Source: an uncultured Eubacteriales bacterium
Lineage (GTDB): Bacteria; Bacillota; Clostridia; Oscillospirales; CAG-272
DNA: 34,022 nucleotides
Direction: 5' to 3'
Assembly (NCBI GenBank): GCA_934447715.1
Contig: CAKSER010000017.1
Coordinates: 1-34,022, forward strand
Below are positions 14,385 to 21,170 of the stretch, one piece after another. Under the pieces are notes generated by a model that searched no databases, had not been told where the DNA came from, and was given only the letters and a program-made list of their open reading frames with translations. Positions within the stretch are counted from its first letter, which is position 1. Every line of letters starts with the position of its first letter. A program made the translations under genes and the position numbers.

Positions 14385-15372
14385 TTTGTTTGTCCCCGGC
14401 TTCAGCAATAAGACTTTTAAGCAGCCTCTTTTCGTCCTTTTCAAGCTTTAAGAGCTTTTCCTTTATAAGCGGCAAAAGCGAATCTCTCCTTTTCAGGTGA
14501 TATGATGCATACAGCATCCGCGTAAGATTTGCACTCGAAACAATCGGCTTATATTCCTCGCTTATCCTGTTTCCGAGACCGAGCAGCTGCTCGATTTTTT
14601 TAATCCTTTCAAGCATTACATTCTTGTGCTCCCAGATCAGCCGAAAAACTCGCCTGTCCATTCTTGAATACGGAATCGAGCCGTCAATCAGCCGGTCAAT
14701 ATATTTTGCAATATACTCATGCACTGCAATTCCTCTTACAAGACCGTCGCCGTCCTCCGGATATTTGATCATATCCGAATCAAGATAGTCCGAAATTCCC
14801 TTAAGAGCATCCTCAAGCGAAAACTCAATCTGATCCTTAATAGGCTTAATACCGCATATAAAGCCGCATAAGCCCTTTTTAAACATTGCCTCCCTGCCCC
14901 TGTCAAACGCCTTCTGAGGCGTCCAGAACTTCTGACAGATCCAGTTCGAATCATAGGCATATATAAGAAATGTCTTGTCAAGCCGGTTGTAGCCGCAGAT
15001 CACTCCGTCGTGGTTAAAATGCCTCTCCCTGTACCAGCTCTTTCCCTTGACGTAGTAATCGTCGATTCCGGCAAAATAAACATAGTACCCTGCATCGATC
15101 ATGTTTCTGATAACAGGATTTAAATAGCCGTTTAAGAACTCCATCGATACATACTTTTTTTCAAACAGCGGACTGTCAAAGGAATAATTTTCAATTCTGA
15201 TTTCCGGACTTGTGTATCCTGAAAGGAATCTTTTTGAGCAGGTAAGAATCATCGTGTTTGATAAAAACCAGTTGCGTATAGACGGATTGCTTTTAAGACA
15301 AGCTGTGGTTATTCCGTCATGGTATGTCTGATACATCGGTTCGATAAGCGGAAGCTCGACAATTTTATTCAT
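14347..15372 (-). CDS. papain-fold, BtrH_N-like acyltransferase/peptidase candidate (341 aa)
   Basis: The N-terminal 200 residues have the pattern of C39/BtrH_N-type papain-like domains: YHDGITTACLKSN (His18, Cys25) near the start, DDYYVKGKSWY, then HFNHDGVICGYN (His121) and FLIYAYDSNW (Asp141/Asn143). In BtrH of butirosin biosynthesis this fold moves an acyl group from a carrier protein to an amine, which suits the carrier and ligase genes on both sides. The C-terminal 140 residues are helical and charged and have no motif I know. Cys25 as nucleophile is uncertain because the usual HC pair is not adjacent. Start ATG 15372 follows AAGGGTGGGG and overlaps the carrier protein stop (ATGAATAA). 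It could equally be a peptidase or an inactive relative. Confidence 0.5.
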   Translation of the reverse strand: MNKIVELPLIEPMYQTYHDGITTACLKSNPSIRNWFLSNTMILTCSKRFLSGYTSPEIRIENYSFDSPLFEKKYVSMEFLNGYLNPVIRNMIDAGYYVYFAGIDDYYVKGKSWYRERHFNHDGVICGYNRLDKTFLIYAYDSNWICQKFWTPQKAFDRGREAMFKKGLCGFICGIKPIKDQIEFSLEDALKGISDYLDSDMIKYPEDGDGLVRGIAVHEYIAKYIDRLIDGSIPYSRMDRRVFRLIWEHKNVMLERIKKIEQLLGLGNRISEEYKPIVSSANLTRMLYASYHLKRRDSLLPLIKEKLLKLEKDEKRLLKSLIAEAGDKQNDRTVENTEDRN

Positions 15373-15730
15373 TTTCCCCACCCTTTTTATCTTCGCTCAT
15401 TTTTTTGTTCTTTCCTCCCTTGCCGTCATCAAGGCAGTATTTTTTAACAAGGGAAATCACATCCAAAACGCTTTTAAGTTCAAACGGATCCATGTCGGCT
15501 TCGTCAAGCTCAATATTAAACTCCTCCTCGATTTTAATCAGCAACGTAACCATTAAAAGGCTGTCAAAGGCAAGCTCGCTTAAAAGTACCGCATCGTCCG
15601 GCATGCAGGTCATACCGCAGAGCTTTAAAATAAGCTCCTTTACCCTGTTTTCTGTTTTTTCGGCATCCGATCTGTCTTTAGGCTCTTCATTTATAATTTC
15701 ATCTGTTTTTTTAATCTTTGATTTTCCCAT
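15365..15730 (-). CDS. acyl carrier protein (121 aa)
   Basis: A phosphopantetheine carrier. The four-helix region spans about residues 24-96, with the attachment serine in LAFDSLLMV (Ser57) and the typical helix LLIKIEEEFNIELDEADMD. It is longer than FabAcpP (about 77 aa) because of a charged N-terminal extension (MGKSKIKKTDEI) and a highly charged C-terminal tail rich in Lys, Gly and Glu. Chosen start is the ATG at 15730; a longer frame starts inside the kinase gene. Overlaps with both neighbours (40 nt and 8 nt) show it is expressed with them. Its place between a kinase, a BtrH-like protein and an AMP-ligase says it serves a dedicated acyl-transfer pathway rather than fatty acid synthesis. 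Confidence 0.9.
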   Translation of the reverse strand: MGKSKIKKTDEIINEEPKDRSDAEKTENRVKELILKLCGMTCMPDDAVLLSELAFDSLLMVTLLIKIEEEFNIELDEADMDPFELKSVLDVISLVKKYCLDDGKGGKNKKMSEDKKGGENE

Positions 15731-16362
15731 TTGCTCATCACATCCTCTGCTTTCTTTTTTACAATCGCATAGCATTCATCAATCGGCATTTCGCTTGAAA
15801 TCAGCACACCGTTGTTCTTCTTACAGATTGAAAGATACTCTCTGCGCAACAGATACTGAAGCTCAATATCAATGTATCTGTTTTTCTCCGCATCGCGGCT
15901 TCTCACCCGGCTCACCGCAAGATCCACCGGCACATCAATAAAGAATGCAATATCCGGTTTTATAACCGATTCGGCGATTTCATAGATCCATCTGTCCTTT
16001 TCAAAGCCGCGTGCACGCAGATTTGCAAGGCAGGAATAAAAATATCTGTCGCTGATAACGATCCTGCCCTGCTCAAGCTCGTTTTCGATAACCTTGCTTC
16101 CGTGCTGCAGTCTGTCGCTCGCTGCAAGAAGCGACAAGCTGTGATAATCAAATCTGCTGTGGTCCGGGCAGTCCATATACGTTCTGAAAATTTCAGAGCT
16201 GCGGACGGCTTCTGTCGGCTGCTTTGTCAAAAAAACATCGTGATTTTTCTCAAGCTCATTCTTAAGCATCGTGAGTAAAGTTGTTTTTCCGCAGCCGTCA
16301 AGACCGCAAAAGGTAAATAAAAGCCCTTTTTTATCATTCGGCCTCATCCTTAATTTTTTCAT
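15691..16362 (-). CDS. thymidylate-kinase-like P-loop kinase (223 aa)
   Basis: Walker A motif CGLDGCGKTT, a DRYFYS motif matching the DRY/DRF signature of dTMP kinases, the hydrophobic strand IKPDIAFFIDVPVDLAV, and an arginine-rich lid (RVRSRDAEKNRY). Family members transfer phosphate from ATP to dTMP or related nucleotides; divergent copies in operons of unrelated function are common and often act on other substrates. The first ATG at 16362 follows GGAAGTGA and lies 2 nt after the nucleotidyltransferase stop codon. I see no reason to call it the housekeeping tmk: it is embedded in the RHS/acyl operon and the lid differs from the canonical enzyme. The substrate is unknown. Confidence 0.75.
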   Translation of the reverse strand: MKKLRMRPNDKKGLLFTFCGLDGCGKTTLLTMLKNELEKNHDVFLTKQPTEAVRSSEIFRTYMDCPDHSRFDYHSLSLLAASDRLQHGSKVIENELEQGRIVISDRYFYSCLANLRARGFEKDRWIYEIAESVIKPDIAFFIDVPVDLAVSRVRSRDAEKNRYIDIELQYLLRREYLSICKKNNGVLISSEMPIDECYAIVKKKAEDVMSKWENQRLKKQMKL

Positions 16363-16364
16363 AC

Positions 16365-17435
16365 TCAAATCACTTCCCGTAAGAGCTCTTTTCTGTTATC
16401 AGAGAAAAAGCGGTTTAAAATGTCTTTTTCGGTAAATATAAATTTCTTTTTGTCCTTCGGAGATACTACGGTGTGAACAAAATCCGGATCGGAACCGAGT
16501 ATTGCCTCTGACAGCCTAATGGCATATGCATTGTCAAACTCAAACAAAGCCGCTGTCTGATATACGGCAAATGCACATATTTTTTCCATGTTAAGTAGCT
16601 TTGCGCGGTCAAACAGAAAATCGACATTTTCTTTTGATATTCCGTTTAAAAGCGTATAAATGTCGCAATACTTGTAAAGGGTCATATCCCTTTTCATCTC
16701 TACCCAGGGGAGCATAGCCGCCTCCTTATAAAGATGGGCGCAAAGATGAACAAAGAAGTCGTCCTTTCGTAAAGTCCTGACACGATAATCGGCATTTTCT
16801 CTTACAGCCGTATAATAAAGCATCCTTGAAACAAGATCGCTCTCCTCCGGCTTGCAATCGACAGAAAAATTAATATCCACCTCAAGAAACTGCATTCCGG
16901 GCAGTTCTACCCTTTTTACAAACGGCACCGTCTCGCCACGCAGCATTCTGGATTCGATAATTTCCTTTCTTAAAGCCGGTATAAAAGCACCTCCCTTGAT
17001 TTTTCCCTGCTTAAATCCGGCATTTAAAAGAATTTCTCCGATTTTTGTTACATCCTTTGGCAAAACAAGCAGGTCAATATCGTTTGAGGTCCGATAACCC
17101 TCGGGATACAGCCTGCAAAGATATGCGCCCTTTAAAAACGCATACGGGTTTTCAAGCTCCGACAGCAATGAGAAAAGATACTCAACACACGAAAAGAAGC
17201 TCCTGTTCTTTTCGATATTCTGTAAATACGCCGCCTTTAAAGAATTTCTGAATTCACGGTTTACACCTTCTGCAAGGCCGAACCTGTTCAGCATTCCGTA
17301 TGCGATAGCCTGCATGCGGTTAAAAAATAAATATCCGAGCACTGCAGGTGTCGCAGCCTCAAGTAATCCTTTATCAAAAGAATCCGACTTAAAGCTGCAT
17401 AGCTTTTTAAATAATTCTTTTTCTTTTTGATTCAT
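16365..17435 (-). CDS. PF14907-like nucleotidyltransferase (356 aa)
   Basis: The central region YAFLKGAYLCRLYPEGYRTSNDIDLLV has the KGA and SNDIDLLV signature of the 'uncharacterised nucleotidyltransferase' family (NTP_transf_5), with the DxD pair that binds metal and NTP; a third acidic strand is probably FLEVDINF. The flanking helices, including the FFVHLCAHLYKEA segment, match the family outline, and length is usual. Such proteins are found in peptide natural-product (for example lasso peptide) clusters and other accessory loci; their substrates are mostly unknown. It follows the regulator gene by 3 nt and precedes the kinase by 2 nt. Probable role: nucleotidylation of a small molecule or protein in the operon's pathway. 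Confidence 0.75.
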   Translation of the reverse strand: MNQKEKELFKKLCSFKSDSFDKGLLEAATPAVLGYLFFNRMQAIAYGMLNRFGLAEGVNREFRNSLKAAYLQNIEKNRSFFSCVEYLFSLLSELENPYAFLKGAYLCRLYPEGYRTSNDIDLLVLPKDVTKIGEILLNAGFKQGKIKGGAFIPALRKEIIESRMLRGETVPFVKRVELPGMQFLEVDINFSVDCKPEESDLVSRMLYYTAVRENADYRVRTLRKDDFFVHLCAHLYKEAAMLPWVEMKRDMTLYKYCDIYTLLNGISKENVDFLFDRAKLLNMEKICAFAVYQTAALFEFDNAYAIRLSEAILGSDPDFVHTVVSPKDKKKFIFTEKDILNRFFSDNRKELLREVI

Positions 17436-17438
17436 AAA

Positions 17439-17828
17439 TTAACTGCCCTTTCTTACTGTTGGTTTCGTATATAGCGAAATAATGCGATTAAGTACAGACT
17501 GCTCGTCCTCGCTTAAATTGCAGACCGATTTGTTTTCTGCAAACAGAGCAAGCTTATTAAGCACCGACAATTCGGGCTCGGTCATATACATCCTCTCTTT
17601 TACATAATCCTCTGTTACATATATACCGCCATCATATCTGCCGCATTGGGTATATATGGGTTCACAAATGCTGAGAGCCTCAACATCTCGCTGAATGGTT
17701 CTCGCGGAAACACCGAACTCTTCGGCAAGATTTGAAATTGTCTCATGTCTGCGTCTGCATAGAATCCGCATAATTTCCGCTCGTCGTTCGGCAGTTCCCG
17801 TTCTCCCCACCCCCCTTTGCTGCCACAA
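17439..17828 (-). CDS. DeoR/HTH_11-type transcriptional regulator (about 129 aa)
   Basis: Residues about 13-55 form a winged helix-turn-helix of the HTH_11/WYL-regulator type: ERRAEIMRIL, then HETISNLAEEFGVSARTIQRDVEAL. The rest (IYTQCGRYDGGIYV, then a helical tail) resembles the start of WYL regulators, but the WYL domain is absent, so the protein is short. First gene of the operon and therefore its probable regulator. The start is uncertain: the frame opens with TTG at 17828 without a ribosome binding site, and a GTG six codons in follows AAAGGGGG too closely. The promoter region 17829-17880 carries a 24-bp element that recurs in front of the rhs gene. Confidence 0.75.
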   Translation of the reverse strand: MWQQRGVGRTGTAERRAEIMRILCRRRHETISNLAEEFGVSARTIQRDVEALSICEPIYTQCGRYDGGIYVTEDYVKERMYMTEPELSVLNKLALFAENKSVCNLSEDEQSVLNRIISLYTKPTVRKGS

Positions 17829-17845
17829 GTTTAATTGTTAAATAC

Positions 17846-17869
17846 GACAGTTTGTGTCACAGTTAAAAC
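17846..17869 (-). promoter_or_regulatory. operator-like element at the head of the RHS operon
   Basis: Matches 11244-11267 at 19 of 24 positions with no gap. On the minus strand it contains ACTGT-GACACAA-ACTGT, a direct repeat with a 7-nt spacer, and ends 17 nt from the TTG start of the HTH gene. Probable autoregulatory site of that protein; inferred only. Confidence 0.4.
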
Positions 17870-17880
17870 GAAAAAATAAA

Positions 17881-17923
17881 AACCTGACAAATCAATGCAT
17901 CTTTAACATCGATTTGCCAGGTT
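17881..17923 (-). terminator. intrinsic terminator of the zinc-ribbon gene
   Basis: On the minus strand AACCTGGCAAATC pairs with GATTTGTCAGGTT (one G-T pair), followed by TTTTATTTTTT. It separates the zinc-ribbon gene from the RHS operon promoter. Confidence 0.85.
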
Positions 17924-17955
17924 CATCTTGATTTCTTAACAAGTTCAACTTATCT

Positions 17956-18147
17956 CTACGGCATATCTTTATTTGGTTCTTTCGTCTGAGGATCGCTCAC
18001 CTTTGATTGCACACCGTCCGGCGTAAATGAGATTTTGATGTAGTTCTTACACTTCGGACACCCTCCTTCGATGTAGGAATCGGGCTTTCCTTTGAATAAG
18101 GATCGTCCGCATACGGGGCAACTGGCCATAAAGACGTTTTTTTCCAT
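17956..18147 (-). CDS. Com-like zinc-ribbon protein (63 aa)
   Basis: A small protein with two cysteine knuckles, CPVCGRSLFKG and CPKCKNYIKI, spaced as in phage Mu Com and related mobile-element zinc ribbons; the tail is charged and probably disordered. Mu Com is an RNA-binding translational activator, but most bacterial homologues have unknown roles. The ATG follows AGGAGAG. It has its own terminator and a very good promoter (18241-18269) facing the promoter of the XRE gene on the opposite strand, so the two are probably the two outputs of one switch. Its phage-like affinity could mean that it is a remnant of a mobile element. Confidence 0.75.
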   Translation of the reverse strand: MEKNVFMASCPVCGRSLFKGKPDSYIEGGCPKCKNYIKISFTPDGVQSKVSDPQTKEPNKDMP

Positions 18148-18186
18148 TTTGCTCTCCTTTTTCTTAATAGATAGTCAAATATGGTA

Positions 18187-18215
18187 TTGACAAAACTTCC
18201 ATTTTTTGATAAAAT
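18187..18215 (+). promoter_or_regulatory. promoter of the XRE regulator gene
   Basis: TTGACA (18187-18192), 17-nt spacer, TAAAAT (18210-18215). The spacer contains AACTTCC, the inverse of GGAAGTT at 18222, which overlaps the expected transcription start. Confidence 0.85.
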
Positions 18216-18285
18216 TTAACCGGAAGTTATCTGCAGTTACAGTATACTCCATAATCCGAAGTTTGTCAACAGTTAACCAGAAGTT
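18194..18285. promoter_or_regulatory. operator half-sites for the XRE protein
   Basis: Three direct copies of AYCNGAAGTT at 18219-18228, 18254-18263 and 18276-18285, plus an inverted copy (AACTTCCATT) at 18194-18203. They cover both -35/-10 spacers and the two start points. Binding by the XRE protein is inferred from position. Confidence 0.55.
18241..18269 (-). promoter_or_regulatory. promoter of the zinc-ribbon gene
   Basis: Minus strand TTGACA (18264-18269), 17-nt spacer, TATACT (18241-18246). It points towards the XRE promoter, so each transcript runs through the other promoter. The spacer holds another GAAGTT half-site. Confidence 0.85.
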
Positions 18286-18307
18286 TTACAAAAAAAAGAG
18301 GTATTTT

Positions 18308-18757
18308 ATGACTTTTGGCCAAAAATTAAGGAAAGTTCGCCTTTCTTTAAACATTTCACAGAGCGAACTTGCGAAAAAAACCGGAATTTCCGAACGTTCC
18401 CTGTATGCATACGAGCAGCTGGGGACCCTTCCGCGCAGCGGAAATCTGCAGAAAATTGCAGATGCACTCAACGTATCCGTAAGCTATCTTCTTGACGATG
18501 AGGAATACAGCAACACAAGATACATGAATCAGGATATCTATCTTGCCAACATCAAAAACGAATACGGAGGCAAGGGCGCAAGAGTCGCCTCGGACATCCT
18601 GTCACGCACATCCGAGCTTTTTTCCGGCGCAGAGCTGGACGAAGAAGCAAAGGAGCTGTTCTTTAAAACGCTTACCGAGGTTTATCTGGACTCGAAAAAC
18701 GGGACGATAAAAAGCAATCTCCAAAAGCAGCGCGCAAGAAAGCCGAAATCAAAATAA
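18308..18757 (+). CDS. XRE-family transcriptional regulator (149 aa)
   Basis: Residues 1-60 form a Cro/C1-type helix-turn-helix: MTFGQKLRKVRLSLNISQSELAKKTGISERSLYAYEQ and LQKIADALNVSVSYLLDDE. The C-terminal 85 residues are mainly helical (GAELDEEAKELFFKTLTEVYL) and may mediate oligomerisation. The ATG at 18308 is preferred to the longer frame because AAAGAGG lies 8 nt upstream and because the first part of the longer frame overlaps the promoter. Its own promoter and that of the facing zinc-ribbon gene carry repeated GAAGTT sites, so it probably represses both. Gene ends 83 nt before its own terminator. Confidence 0.9.
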   Translation: MTFGQKLRKVRLSLNISQSELAKKTGISERSLYAYEQLGTLPRSGNLQKIADALNVSVSYLLDDEEYSNTRYMNQDIYLANIKNEYGGKGARVASDILSRTSELFSGAELDEEAKELFFKTLTEVYLDSKNGTIKSNLQKQRARKPKSK

Positions 18758-18840
18758 GCGGCATCAGGCAGTGCTGCTGTCCGAGATTACCAACCTCATA
18801 GGCATATTTTTGCCCAAAAATAAAAAGTAAGCGTCGATAT

Positions 18841-18889
18841 CGGTTGAATCGGGATAAAAAGTCACTATTCAACCGTGTTTTGCTTTTTT
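18841..18889 (+). terminator. intrinsic terminator of the XRE gene
   Basis: CGGTTGAAT pairs with ATTCAACCG across a 17-nt loop and is followed by TGTTTTGCTTTTTT on the plus strand. Confidence 0.7.
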
Positions 18890-18919
18890 ACTGCATAGGC
18901 TGAGGCTGTCCTCAACCTA

Positions 18920-18965
18920 AAAAACGGCACCGGGCTGTTTTTAAAATGCCCGGTGCCGTTTTTGT
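18920..18965. terminator. bidirectional terminator
   Basis: A long G/C-rich stem (AAAACGGCACCGGGC and its complement) with A-run and T-run on the two sides. It stands between the converging XRE gene and the heptad-repeat protein gene and would work for both. Confidence 0.9.
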
Positions 18966-18981
18966 TTATATTTTAATATTT

Positions 18982-21150
18982 TTAGTTCTGGCTGCTTTTT
19001 ACAGAATCGGTTCTGTAGATGAATTTGACCTGTCCGTCCATGCTGTCTGAAATTCCGGAGAAGGAATTGTAGTTCTTTGAAACATCAACAGTCGCCTTGA
19101 GCCTTGTAAGAAGCCCTGCAAGATCGCCGTCTACTGCATCGATCAGCTTCTGAACACCCTGCTCGTTGAATTCATTCAAACCGTCGGACAGCTTCATTGC
19201 ACCGTCGCGAAGAGCGGTTACACCGTTTACAAGTGCAGGGGCACCGTTTTTCAGTGTGAGAATTCCGTTAAATAACTCATCTATTCCGGAAGAAAGGCTT
19301 GCCGTTCCGTTTTTCAGAGTTGATGCACCCTTGCTCAGCGCATCGGCACCGCTCTTGGCAGATGCAACTCCGTCTGTGTACTGGGAAAGACCTACATAGA
19401 ACTTGTTGTAGGAATCAAGCTGTACCTTAAGTGCGGATATCGATGCAGCGCCGGATTTTGCTTTTTCAAGCGCTTCGGTAATACCCTGCTGAACCTCGGG
19501 AGAATTCATGTTCTGCTCAATGAGAAGCTCAATCTGCTCGGAGGTCTTCGTTTCAATCGTGTTCTTTATATCCTGCGACTGCATCTGCGCATTGATATTT
19601 GCCTCTATTGTGGCCTTTATCTCATCGGATTCCATCTGCGCGCTTATTGCAGCCTCAATCTTTGCCTGTGTTTCGGAAGATATCTGACCTGCCTTAAGGG
19701 CTGCCTCGTACTGCGCCTTTGTCATGTTGATGCTTGCAAGAACCTGTGTTTCGACATTCGTTTTTACCGTCTCGGTTACCTTTTGCGTAACCTGATCCTT
19801 AACAGCTGACGTTACTGCTGCTTTAATTGTTTCCTTCTGTGCGTTAACTGCGGCTGTAACCTTCTTTTTCGCAGTCTCGCGTGCCTGCTTTGCAACATTT
19901 GTTTCGTCAAGAGATGCAATGACACTGTTCAGCACCTTTGCATAGTTGTCAATTGTAAGCTTCTGTACATTAAGTCCGGCAGCCGAAAGCTGGCTGTTTG
20001 CCGTGCTGAGCAGAGTTTCAAATACCTGCTTTGATCCGTTATTAAGCTCGCTGCTGCTTGAATTCAGCTTGTCAAGACCTGCCGCAAGCGATTTTGCACC
20101 GCTTGAAAGATCCGCTGCTCCCTTGTCAAGATCGGAAGCTCCGTTCTTAAGCTTTTCGGCGCCCTCTGCCAGCTTGTTGATTCCGCTTACAAGCTCGCCG
20201 GATTTGTTTAAGAGTGTGCAAAGACCGTCATAAAGCTGAGAGGATCCGTCTGTAAGCTGACTCATCGCAATTGAAAGTTCGCCTATCGACTCTGTAAGTC
20301 CGTCTGTGTCCTCAAGGCAGTCGGTATTCAGGCGGTTAAAAATTTCGTTTGTCGCAACGGTAACAGTGTTCGAGAATTCAAAATTCTTTACATCCGCATT
20401 TATTTCGACATAATCGGGAATCTCGAATTTATCCTTATCGATATCAAGATTGCTCTGCAGTCCCGGGAATGCGATTCCGAGTGCAAATGTCCTGTCGCCG
20501 TCGTTTATCATTTTTCCGTTTGATATTTCAACGTTTGTAAAAACGTCGTTATCAAGAATCATTCCGGTAATCATTGCAAACGGAACATAGATTTTTTCGT
20601 TCTTGCCGTCGATTTCTACAGTTTCATACTGATTGTTCTTGTAGTCAAAGCGAATCGTAACCTTTCCGCTCTTGCCTGCAAGCTCGGATGCCGAAATGCT
20701 CTTTCCGTCAAGCTTATATGAAACGCTGATGCTTACCGGAAGCTCCTTTTCGATATTACCGCGATAGTAGATGTCATTTCCCTGTGCATCCCAGACCTTC
20801 ATATTATCGCCGTTTAGCGAATAGGATTCGTCGCCCTTTATATTTTCAATATTATCAAGCTCGGATTTGTCCTCAATCGAACCGTTTTCAAGAACGTTCT
20901 TTATCCAGTCGCTGACGATTATCTTGTTTACGCTTCCGTCAGCCTTTGCAAGAACATATACCGTTTCGTCCTTTACAAGCTTATCCTCACTATCGTCATT
21001 TTTGTTGTTCAGCAAAGATGTAACATTACTCTTGTCCTGATCCCCCTTCTTGTCGGATGATGTAAGAGCATATGAGCTTATTCCGACACTTCCGACAAGG
21101 ACGGTGCAGCAGATCACAGTCGAAAGAATTCTTTTTATATTAGATTCCAT
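18982..21150 (-). CDS. XXXLXXG heptad-repeat exported protein, MMPL partner (722 aa)
   Basis: The N-terminal signal (RILSTVICCTVLVGSVGISSYA) is followed by a beta-rich domain of about 250 residues, then two blocks of the XXXLXXG heptad (for example GINKLAEGAEKLKNGASDL and LSKGASTLKNGTASLSSG) flanking a long Ala/Gln/Lys-rich coiled coil with several ITSAVK-like segments. This architecture is the usual companion of small MMPL transporters in Bacillota and resembles the extracytoplasmic part of YhgE/Pip-type proteins. It lies 20 nt after the MMPL gene, with a strong GGAGG. There is no C-terminal transmembrane helix, so it is likely attached to the membrane only through an uncleaved signal or through the transporter. 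It may act as a periplasm-spanning adaptor in the cell wall. Confidence 0.85.
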   Translation of the reverse strand: MESNIKRILSTVICCTVLVGSVGISSYALTSSDKKGDQDKSNVTSLLNNKNDDSEDKLVKDETVYVLAKADGSVNKIIVSDWIKNVLENGSIEDKSELDNIENIKGDESYSLNGDNMKVWDAQGNDIYYRGNIEKELPVSISVSYKLDGKSISASELAGKSGKVTIRFDYKNNQYETVEIDGKNEKIYVPFAMITGMILDNDVFTNVEISNGKMINDGDRTFALGIAFPGLQSNLDIDKDKFEIPDYVEINADVKNFEFSNTVTVATNEIFNRLNTDCLEDTDGLTESIGELSIAMSQLTDGSSQLYDGLCTLLNKSGELVSGINKLAEGAEKLKNGASDLDKGAADLSSGAKSLAAGLDKLNSSSSELNNGSKQVFETLLSTANSQLSAAGLNVQKLTIDNYAKVLNSVIASLDETNVAKQARETAKKKVTAAVNAQKETIKAAVTSAVKDQVTQKVTETVKTNVETQVLASINMTKAQYEAALKAGQISSETQAKIEAAISAQMESDEIKATIEANINAQMQSQDIKNTIETKTSEQIELLIEQNMNSPEVQQGITEALEKAKSGAASISALKVQLDSYNKFYVGLSQYTDGVASAKSGADALSKGASTLKNGTASLSSGIDELFNGILTLKNGAPALVNGVTALRDGAMKLSDGLNEFNEQGVQKLIDAVDGDLAGLLTRLKATVDVSKNYNSFSGISDSMDGQVKFIYRTDSVKSSQN

Positions 21151-21170
21151 AATAAAATCTCCTCCGGATT

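Noticed and set aside
15365..15730. Fatty-acid-synthesis acyl carrier protein
   Set aside because: No fab genes nearby, long charged extensions, and overlap with a BtrH_N-like gene and a kinase gene.
15691..16362. Housekeeping thymidylate kinase (tmk)
   Set aside because: It is embedded in the RHS/acyl operon and the lid region differs; the family is often recruited for other substrates.
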